Shown in pieces: positions 43,901 to 48,498 of a stretch of DNA of 48,498 nt. The first letter of the stretch is position 1. Each line of letters opens with the position of its first letter. Source of the stretch: an uncultured Odoribacter sp. (GTDB lineage: Bacteria; Bacteroidota; Bacteroidia; Bacteroidales; Marinifilaceae); NCBI GenBank assembly GCA_910578105.1, contig CAJTPD010000012.1:1-48498 (forward strand), written 5' to 3'. Below the pieces are notes generated by a model. That model worked only from the letters and a program-made list of their open reading frames with translations. It was not told the DNA's origin and searched no databases. The translations under genes and the position numbers were made by a program.

Positions 43901-44546
43901 CTGTCAGAAGGCGTCCGCTTTTATCGTTGATGGTCACGGAGACCATGACGGGCACATCGGTGTCTTTGGCTTCCTGGACTTGTGCAATGGCATACAAGGC
44001 TGCCTTTGCGTTCAAGCCGTCGAATACGGTTTCAACCAGCAGCAGGTCTGCTCCTCCGTCAATCAGTCCTTTTGTCTGTTCTGTATAGGTGTCTACCAGG
44101 CGGTCGAAGTCGACAGGACGGTATTCGGGGCGGTTGACATCGGGGGACAGCGAAAGAGTACAGGATGTCGGACCTATGCTTCCGGCCACCCGGACTGGCC
44201 TGTCCGTATGGCTTTCCTTTACGGCCTGTATTGCATTTTTCGCTCCTTCGTAGTTCAATTGATAGATTATATCCGTACATTGGTATTCTTCCTGAGATAT
44301 GGCATTTGAATTGAAGGTGTTGGTTTCAATGATGTCTGCACCTGCTTCGATATAAGCCTGGTGGATTTTCCGGATGATTCCGGGCTGGGTCAGATTTAAT
44401 ATATCATTATTTCCTTTCAGGTTGACGGGATGCCGGGCAAATAAGGTGCCCCGGAAATCGTTTTCCGACAAGCCGTATTCCTGTATGGCTGTTCCCATTG
44501 CTCCGTCCAGAATCAGGATGTGTTTTTTTATGTCTTTCTGTATCAT
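40989..44546 (-). CDS. metH: Cobalamin-dependent methionine synthase
   Basis: The 1185-residue enzyme transfers the methyl group of 5-methyl-THF to homocysteine through cobalamin. All four modules are present. The homocysteine domain has zinc ligands C238, C301 and C302 (NCSFG, GGCCGTT). The pterin domain includes NFINIGERTNVAGSAKF. The cap and B12 domain holds DVHDIGKN with the cobalt-binding H754. The C-terminal SAM-dependent reactivation domain carries RPAFGYSACPDH from R1099. Length is close to E. coli MetH (1227). It begins 25 bases after the UPF0280 gene. I see no B12 riboswitch before it; the SAM riboswitch of the whole run lies upstream at 47192. Confidence 0.98.
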   Translation of the reverse strand: MIQKDIKKHILILDGAMGTAIQEYGLSENDFRGTLFARHPVNLKGNNDILNLTQPGIIRKIHQAYIEAGADIIETNTFNSNAISQEEYQCTDIIYQLNYEGAKNAIQAVKESHTDRPVRVAGSIGPTSCTLSLSPDVNRPEYRPVDFDRLVDTYTEQTKGLIDGGADLLLVETVFDGLNAKAALYAIAQVQEAKDTDVPVMVSVTINDKSGRLLTGQSLEALYTAISHYPLFSFGLNCSFGATDLLPFLEQLSKTIPCPLSIYPNAGLPNEMGEYDENPELTASCLRQMASEGLLNIAGGCCGTTPAHIRAIRNALQGIPPRRIPEIPAQLTVSGLDKITINKEKNNFINIGERTNVAGSAKFCKLIKTKAYEEAARIARQQIEDGASVIDINMDDALLDSAAEMTTFVRYISNDPDIAKAALMIDSSDWNTILAGLKNAQGKCIVNSISLKEGEETFLNKAREIHRLGAATVVMAFDEQGQAVTYERKIEICKRAYHLLTGKAGFHPEDIIFDVNILAIGTGLEEHNNYGVDFIRAVAWIKNNLPGCRTSGGVSNLSFSFRGNNPVREAMHSVFLYHAIQAGLDMAIVNPAMLRVYNDIHPELLQVVENVVLNKRPDATEHLIELAEHIKENKNSGNQPEKNAEWRNYSLKDRLSYALIKGTTEYLPEDLKEALAVYPSPVEIIEGPLMYGMDQVGTLFGEGKMFLPQVVKSAKTMKSAVTILQPEIEKHNLSENGTVQRHKIILATAKGDVHDIGKNIVGIVLTCNNFDVIDLGVMADNQNIIAAAKAHHADVIGISGLITPSLNEMEALCKLLQKEQLHIPLLVGGATTSSVHTAVKLAPLYENGCVIHGGDASHTAGIIKRLLTDRENYILQEKAGQEKIRRQYNEKQEQLIPYAKARSLSPSSSGNYRKNTAFSKESYLQSPAFGQHNMPGNTVDLQSLADKINWTPFFHFWGFKGKFPEIIQQNKEAAQTYQAALETLDTIIANNEFEAMTCVKFFDVYAENDEIVFDNGHRLPMLRQQKADSEHLSLTDFICPKTYGKNKIGLFALKVADRHPGCDCRDFTHLLRESLCARFTEALAEWMHEQLNSGVHMIRPAFGYSACPDHSLKKDVFDLLDAPVKIGVSLTSSYAINPTTSLCGMLIAHPQARYFSIGKIGADQLADYCNKRNITPGEGKRLLGM

Positions 44547-44571
44547 ATTCTTATGGTTCTGTGCGTGTGTA

Positions 44572-45318
44572 TTAAAATAACTTTAGCTCAAATTGTCCGC
44601 AAATTCCGATTTTATCGTCTTTGATAGCTATTGCTGCAAGAATGTCGTGTCGTTGCCGGATTTGGCTTATACATTCCGGAATGTCTCCGGTGGTTTGAAT
44701 CTTGTTGGCAAAAGCCGTGGCATAAGTGTCGGCTGCTTTGACGTCCCGGCAGACAATCATGACTGCATCTGCTTTGCCGAAACTCAGGGACGGTCCTACC
44801 GTGCCTGATGAGGTACATATTCCTAATGGTGCGAAGGCAGATTCTATGTGCAGGCCTGTTTTCTCCGATAAAGGGGAAGTGCCGGCAAATACAGAGATGT
44901 CCAGGTCTTCAACAATGTCTGCGTAGATGTCCCCGCCATTTTCTACAATAATTTCACGGATGCTGAATTGTTTTTTCAGGGCCTGACCTGTTTTTTCGGC
45001 TACGGCACCGGCTACGGCACTCATCGGTCCTATTCCGCTTTTTTCAGCTACGGCTGCCATTTCCTGAAATATTTGCGGGGCACCGTCTGGTGCAGCATAA
45101 GGCACTAATGCCCCGGCGTAGCCGGGATGTTTGATTATCCATTGGTCCATTTCGGTCCGCAGGTGGCGGATATATTGACGGCAGAATACGGGTATATCCG
45201 GATGCCAGGAATTTTTGTCGATTCCTATACACAGGTCTGTTTCCTTGTATGCGGCAGTAAAATACACCCAACGATCCCTGCGGAAACGGTTTCTGTAATT
45301 GCGGTTGACGTAATCCAT
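44572..45318 (-). CDS. UPF0280 family protein (COG2122, ApbE-like)
   Basis: The 248-residue protein matches UPF0280/COG2122, a group distantly related to the flavin transferase ApbE. Recognisable blocks are FTAAYKETDLCIGIDK near the N-terminus, GPMSAVAGAVAEKTGQAL (about 97-114), IIVENGGDIYADI, and APLGICTSSGTVGPSLSFGKADAV. In Methanosarcina this family is tied by genetics and gene neighbourhood to homocysteine formation. Its chemistry is not known. Its ATG begins directly after the stop of the ferredoxin gene, so the two are almost surely translated from one mRNA. Confidence 0.88.
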   Translation of the reverse strand: MDYVNRNYRNRFRRDRWVYFTAAYKETDLCIGIDKNSWHPDIPVFCRQYIRHLRTEMDQWIIKHPGYAGALVPYAAPDGAPQIFQEMAAVAEKSGIGPMSAVAGAVAEKTGQALKKQFSIREIIVENGGDIYADIVEDLDISVFAGTSPLSEKTGLHIESAFAPLGICTSSGTVGPSLSFGKADAVMIVCRDVKAADTYATAFANKIQTTGDIPECISQIRQRHDILAAIAIKDDKIGICGQFELKLF

Positions 45319-45729
45319 TTATTCTGCAAATTCAATTCTGAATAATTTTAGCGGGCAGGATTTCAGGCATAGTTTGCAAGCTATGCATTTTTCCGGATTG
45401 AAATGCAGTTTCCAGTCGGGTGCACCAATGGTCAGTGCGTGTGAAAAGCAGGAGGATGCACACATGCCGCAGTTGATACATTGTGTTTCGTCGTAGGAAA
45501 CTTTGCTGGATACCGGACTGATGGAAACTCCGCATTCTGTCAGGTATTGAATTCCCTGTTCCAGCTTGTCTTCGCCGGCTTCCAGTTCGACCAGCAGATT
45601 ACCGGATTTTCCGGCCTGAATTTCTGCTTTCAGTATGTTAATCCGGATGTCATACAATTTTACCAATTCATAAGTCAATGAACGATCGGTTGCATCTACC
45701 GGAAAGGATAATACTACTTTTTTTATCAT
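45319..45729 (-). CDS. NIL-domain 2[4Fe-4S] ferredoxin
   Basis: The 136-residue protein joins an N-terminal NIL domain (residues 1-75, an ACT-like fold also found behind methionine ABC transporter ATPases) to a bacterial ferredoxin. The clusters are C84-C87-C90-C94 (CINCGMCASSC) and C115-C118-C121-C125 (CIACKLCLKSCP). In methanogens the partner ferredoxin of DUF39 has this layout and is thought to feed electrons into sulfur insertion. The NIL part may sense methionine. It lies 43 bases behind the DUF39 gene. Confidence 0.93.
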   Translation of the reverse strand: MIKKVVLSFPVDATDRSLTYELVKLYDIRINILKAEIQAGKSGNLLVELEAGEDKLEQGIQYLTECGVSISPVSSKVSYDETQCINCGMCASSCFSHALTIGAPDWKLHFNPEKCIACKLCLKSCPLKLFRIEFAE

Positions 45730-45772
45730 GGTGTTTTCAGTTACGAAGTTTTACAATAGGAAAATCCAGGTA

Positions 45773-46912
45773 TCAATCTTTGCTTGTCAGGTTTTTCAGA
45801 CTGGTGTTTACAGGCATGGGACGGACAGGTTCGGTCAGGGTGAAATCTCCTTTTTGAATCCATTTTTTTAAAATTCCGGCAATTTCGCGGGCTTTTGCTA
45901 AACTGGAGAGAGGCGCGGTGCGGACTTTATGTCCGTCAATTTCTATGCTTCCGCTGTGCAGTTCGGCATAATTGGTTTTTCCCAACACCCGGTTATCATT
46001 GCCGTAGTCGATAACATTGGTTTCTATCTGTTCATTACGGATGGAAACCCGGCGTGCCAGGTCTTCATCCAAAACGGGGATTGGTATTCCGATGCCCACA
46101 TACATTGTGATGCCGTATTTTTCAATGTAAGCACCCCGAAGGTACTGGCTGTTCATTTGTTTTAAATCTCCGGTAACGGCAATTGTGCGGGCGTTGCCAA
46201 TGGGTATGCCGTATTCGTTTTTCGGTTTGGAAGTGTTGAACTGTGTCCCGTTCCAGGTGACGTAGCCGTCCGTACCGCAGAGGAATATATGAGTGCCCAG
46301 GCCGATTGTACGGCATTCGGGGTCATTTAAAAGCGGAGACAATTCGCCGGCTGAACTATATGAAGCGTTTCTCATTTTAGGCAACAGTGTGCCCATATAG
46401 GTATATTTAATCTGGTCGGTGGTATTGGTGGCAACATTATAGTTCTGATAACAATTGCGTGGATTATATAAAATGGCTTCATTGATGGCTTCTTTATTGA
46501 TTATCGTTTTGATGTGTTTCCGCGGATAACAATCGGTGCCTTTTCCCCAGGCTTCGAGGATAATGTCTTTACCATTGATTAAATCTTCAATGATATGAGC
46601 CCCTCCATAGGCCGGGTTAGCCGGATTGCAGTCTGTGGCCCCGACATAGGTATCTACGGCGGCAAGGCCTCCGCTGACTTTCACTCCGTTTAATTCTATT
46701 TTTTCCATCCGGATTGGCGGATTGGCGTGACCGAAGTTTAAAAAGGCTCCTGACGAACACATGGCTCCGAAGGTTGCCGTTGTAACAACGTCTACTTTTG
46801 CTGCAATTTCTTTTGGGGAAAGAGTTTTGGATAATTCAGATACTTCTTCGGCAGTCAGTATGATAGCTGTTCCGTTTTTAATTTTTTCGTTAATTTCTGT
46901 ATATGTTTTCAT
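45773..46912 (-). CDS. DUF39/COG1900 homocysteine biosynthesis protein
   Basis: The 379-residue protein matches DUF39, shown by genetics in Methanosarcina acetivorans to be needed to make homocysteine from aspartate semialdehyde and sulfide without O-acylhomoserine. Key stretches are the N-terminal KTYTEINEKIKNGTAIILTA, TTATFGAMCSSGAFLNFGH (C52), GATDCNPANPAYGGAHIIED (C95), GKGTDCYPRKH (C128) and CGTDGYVTWNGTQFN. C52 and C128 lie near the positions reported to form persulfides in the methanogen protein, which should be checked by alignment. I see no C-terminal CBS domains. ATG 46912 is used; an in-frame extension to 47047 would run into the leader. It is the first long gene behind the SAM riboswitch. 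Confidence 0.9.
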   Translation of the reverse strand: MKTYTEINEKIKNGTAIILTAEEVSELSKTLSPKEIAAKVDVVTTATFGAMCSSGAFLNFGHANPPIRMEKIELNGVKVSGGLAAVDTYVGATDCNPANPAYGGAHIIEDLINGKDIILEAWGKGTDCYPRKHIKTIINKEAINEAILYNPRNCYQNYNVATNTTDQIKYTYMGTLLPKMRNASYSSAGELSPLLNDPECRTIGLGTHIFLCGTDGYVTWNGTQFNTSKPKNEYGIPIGNARTIAVTGDLKQMNSQYLRGAYIEKYGITMYVGIGIPIPVLDEDLARRVSIRNEQIETNVIDYGNDNRVLGKTNYAELHSGSIEIDGHKVRTAPLSSLAKAREIAGILKKWIQKGDFTLTEPVRPMPVNTSLKNLTSKD

Positions 46913-47071
46913 AATTATTGAATGTTTGAATGGGATATCTGTTTCTGTTTCAGGTCTGTTTGTAAGATAGGCCCGATGAACCGAATGAACACGAAAATGC
47001 GTGTCTATTCCGGATAATTGCAATAGAACTACCTGGTAGTCCGGCAAAAAAAGGTGGGGGTGTAGAAATAA

Positions 47072-47176
47072 TCAGCGCATGCAGCGCATATCCATTGAAG
47101 ATACGAAAAGAGAGAAAAACTTAAGATTCCGGTTGCGCTGGTCAGTTTCTTCAGGTAAAAGGATAAATTTTTTCAT
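47072..47176 (-). CDS. Possible leader peptide with Met/Cys/Arg-rich end
   Basis: Between the riboswitch and the DUF39 gene an ATG frame of 34 codons starts 15 bases behind the aptamer. It encodes MKKFILLPEETDQ early on and ends SSMDMRCMR followed by a stop, with three Met and one Cys in the last seven residues. Such endings are typical of leader peptides that sense sulfur amino acid supply through ribosome stalling. No homologue is known to me, so translation and function are inferred. Confidence 0.45.
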   Translation of the reverse strand: MKKFILLPEETDQRNRNLKFFSLFVSSMDMRCMR

Positions 47177-47191
47177 CTTTCTTTTGTTTTA

Positions 47192-47294
47192 AATTATAAC
47201 TCCTGTGTTCAGGCCGGGTTTTGGCACCTTTCGGAAAGTTCCGGAGGTTGTCGGAGTTTCATCGAGCCCAGTCTCTCAACTCCTCTCTATAATT
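47192..47294 (-). promoter_or_regulatory. SAM-I (S-box) riboswitch
   Basis: Read on the minus strand, the segment contains the SAM-I core in order: AGAG after P1, GGAG...ACTCC (P2) enclosing GAGAGACTGG and the GATGAAA turn, CAACC, a small P3 (CGGAA-C-TTTCCG), AAGGTGCCAAAACC, and P4 (CCTG-AACA-CAGG). P1 is a perfect seven-base pairing, AATTATA (47294-47288) with TATAATT (47198-47192). SAM-I switches turn methionine and cysteine genes off when SAM is high. No clear terminator stem with T-run follows at once, so control may be at translation or through the short ORF downstream. Confidence 0.92.
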
Positions 47295-47330
47295 CAAACA
47301 ATCTTTCTTAAGGATTGAATTGATATGACA

Positions 47331-47364
47331 AAGGAAGGATAAAAAATCCGGAAAAACAAATGTT
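47331..47364 (-). promoter_or_regulatory. Probable promoter of the riboswitch-led operon (minus strand)
   Basis: On the minus strand TTCCTTTG, one base off TAnnTTTG, ends about 37 bases upstream of the aptamer. A TTTG lies about 20 bases further upstream. The arrangement suits a transcript beginning shortly before P1. Confidence 0.45.
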
Positions 47365-47626
47365 TTCAGGAAAAATAGTGTATATAGGGGTAACAGACTA
47401 TTGCAGATTTGCAATTGAAAAATAGATTTGCAAAAAAGAGACGGACCCGTAAAGAGAAAATTATCTGTTTTGCATTCGGATGTATAAGGAGTATTCCATG
47501 ATTTGATATGTTTTAGACGGGTGTGATGCTTAGAAAACAACCTTACATATATACTGTTCAATATCTGTCTGAGGTAGCTTACTCCCTTTTTCTGCAACAT
47601 CAAAAATAAATGTGTCGGATTCTTCC
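47365..47626. other. Intergenic stretch without recognised gene
   Basis: Nothing beyond chance ORFs is visible between the riboswitch promoter and the PIN fragment. Longer frames here overlap the riboswitch or the toxin remnant and have no supporting features. Confidence 0.5.
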
Positions 47627-47752
47627 TTATACAACGTCAAGTATCAAATATTCATATTCTGGAAATATATCAAGAAGCAGATTGAATCGTTCGGCTTTTA
47701 TAAAATGAATGATGACATCGGCATCCAGTACGATTTTAGTTTTAGTCGTCAT
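47627..47752 (-). pseudogene. N-terminal fragment of a PIN-domain-like protein
   Basis: ATG 47752 opens 41 codons: TKIVLDADVIIHFIKAERF, then LLLDIFPEYEYLILDVV and a stop at 47627. The LDADVIIHFIK start with an early acidic residue and the hydrophobic strand pattern resemble the first third of PIN-like nucleases, which normally have 130-170 residues. The remaining acidic active-site residues are missing. Its start overlaps the stop of the upstream gene (ATGACGACTAA), typical of a translationally coupled pair. Confidence 0.5.
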
Positions 47753-48017
47753 AGATACCAATTTTACTTAAAAGTTCACGATAATGCCCTTCCGATATCT
47801 TTCCCTCATCAAATAACCGTCGTGCTTTTTCTCCAAAATTACCGATAACAAGATTGGCATTACCGGGTAGATATAAGGCAGTATCATAGCCATATTCACG
47901 AGCTGTGCGTATAACCGGATATGATAACAAATTTTCTCTTTCAGAACGTACTAAATATTTCAAGTCACTTAATCTGTTAATAACGGCCTGTCTTGAAACT
48001 GAAAAATAATGTTTCAT
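47742..48017 (-). pseudogene. C-terminal part of an ImmA/IrrE-like protein (probable remnant)
   Basis: The 91-codon frame reads KHYFSVSRQAVINRLSDLKY, which resembles the helix that follows the metallopeptidase core of ImmA/IrrE proteins (FxVSxxAxxxRL). It ends in GEKARRLFDEGKISEGHYRELL. The HExxH metal site that should precede it is absent, and an in-frame stop lies a few codons upstream of the ATG, so the N-terminal part seems lost. An alternative is a small stand-alone antitoxin-like protein. It overlaps the PIN-like fragment by 11 bases. Confidence 0.45.
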
Positions 48018-48225
48018 GCGTATTATAGTGGGCTACTAACCAATTATAAAATATATCTACCTGTAATACAGTTAATAAAATCGGATTATATCATTATGGA
48101 TAACGCAAAAGTAACAAATATAAAAACTATTTGAAGAATAACACATATAACATAACTAATCCTTGAAAATACATTCCTCGAAACCGAAAAATTCCACGTT
48201 AATGATATATGTGTTTTGTACGACA
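48018..48225. other. AT-rich intergenic stretch
   Basis: No gene, repeat or structured RNA is recognised between the ImmA-like remnant and the DUF2284 gene. Confidence 0.5.
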
Positions 48226-48498
48226 TCATACACACTTCAATCTCATGTCCGAATCATTAGTTGCTATGTTGCAAAGTTCGTATTCATTATGAAAAAATCC
48301 GCTTACGAGAACAAGGTATTCAGGTAATTTGCCATCCTTTTCCCAAAGAAGTTCGATGTTAAAAAGTTCAGAAAGCGTTTTGGCTATGTCAAATCCGAAG
48401 GCTTCGAGTGACGGACGCACTTTTTCCGGGTGTCGGCATGGTGTGCCGCAGTTACGCGTACACTCGTTATCTGGGCAGTGAAGACATTTACCTATATA
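48226..48498 (-). CDS. DUF2284 family metal-binding protein, 5' part outside the window
   Basis: The minus-strand frame is open from the window edge (YIGKCLHCPDNECTRNCG, then PCRHPEKVRPSLEAFGFDIAKTLSEL) and stops at 48226, so only the last 90 codons are seen. The cysteine pattern C-x2-C-x4-C-x3-C-x3-C followed by H-P-E-x-[VR]-R-P-S-x-E-A-x-G-F-D matches DUF2284, predicted Fe-S or metal-binding proteins of unknown role in anaerobes. The GTG at 48420 is internal. Confidence 0.7.
   Translation of the reverse strand, partial: YIGKCLHCPDNECTRNCGTPCRHPEKVRPSLEAFGFDIAKTLSELFNIELLWEKDGKLPEYLVLVSGFFHNEYELCNIATNDSDMRLKCV

Noticed and set aside
43438..44309. Plus-strand ORFs inside metH
   Set aside because: They are mirror frames of a well-supported minus-strand gene.
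40989..44580. B12 riboswitch before metH
   Set aside because: Only 25 bases separate UPF0280 and metH, with no B12-box-like sequence. Control comes from the SAM switch upstream.
46913..47047. 45-residue extension of the DUF39 protein
   Set aside because: The extension has no similarity to the family and lies in the riboswitch leader. ATG 46912 gives the usual KTYTEIN start.
47259..47603. 114-codon minus-strand ORF
   Set aside because: It overlaps the SAM-I aptamer and its promoter and has low-complexity content.
47612..47848. 78-codon plus-strand ORF
   Set aside because: It is antisense to the PIN-like and ImmA-like fragments, which explain the sequence better.

Overview
The window looks like a chromosomal piece of an anaerobic gut-type Bacteroidales (Bacteroidota). 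Three things point there. Many gene starts are preceded by the TAnnTTTG -7 element typical of this group, often with TTTG about 19 bases upstream. Most genes lack a Shine-Dalgarno sequence. The gene order rpsU-xerC-hpf-tuf-trnW-secE-nusG-rplKAJL-rpoBC with a DUF3467 gene behind it is characteristic. The mix with aspA, a B12-dependent metH and the DUF39 homocysteine genes makes Odoribacteraceae (Odoribacter/Butyricimonas) my guess, but I cannot prove the genus from the sequence alone.

Layout. 1-3600 is accessory: an IS256-type transposase cut by the window edge abuts an outer-membrane beta-barrel gene that changes base composition part-way, followed by gene-poor decayed DNA. 3665-18713 is the translation/transcription core: a TPR protein, rpsU, xerC, hpf, tuf, tRNA-Trp, secE, nusG, rplK, rplA, rplJ, rplL, rpoB and rpoC, closed by a clear terminator. 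18880-23450 holds DUF3467, a heparan-acetyltransferase-like membrane protein, DUF4494, aspA and a DUF3332 lipoprotein. 23452-30050 holds recG, a degenerate methyltransferase-like protein, a four-helix-bundle gene remnant, a cobalamin adenosyltransferase, a DUF389 membrane protein and a polysaccharide flippase. 30225-39230 is a mostly plus-strand housekeeping run: ABC-F, rlmB, an unknown ACT-like protein, ffh, folD, an spmA-spmB fusion, mnmA, a second identical tRNA-Trp and marC.

39242-47340 (minus strand) is the most interesting part. A SAM-I (S-box) riboswitch and a short ORF ending in a Met/Cys/Arg-rich tail lead an operon-like run: DUF39 (COG1900), NIL-domain ferredoxin, UPF0280 (COG2122), metH, metF and a TauE/SafE-type permease. 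In methanogens the first three families are linked to making homocysteine directly from sulfide and aspartate semialdehyde. MetH and MetF then methylate it to methionine, so the run reads as a complete SAM-repressed sulfide-to-methionine module. The cobalamin adenosyltransferase elsewhere in the window fits with a cobalamin-using cell.

47600-48498 holds debris of an ImmA/PIN-type gene pair and the 3' end of a DUF2284 gene.

A second theme is ribosome autoregulation. In a genome that barely uses Shine-Dalgarno signals, hpf has a perfect one, and the rpsU (bS21) leader carries a 10-base match to the 16S rRNA 3' end.
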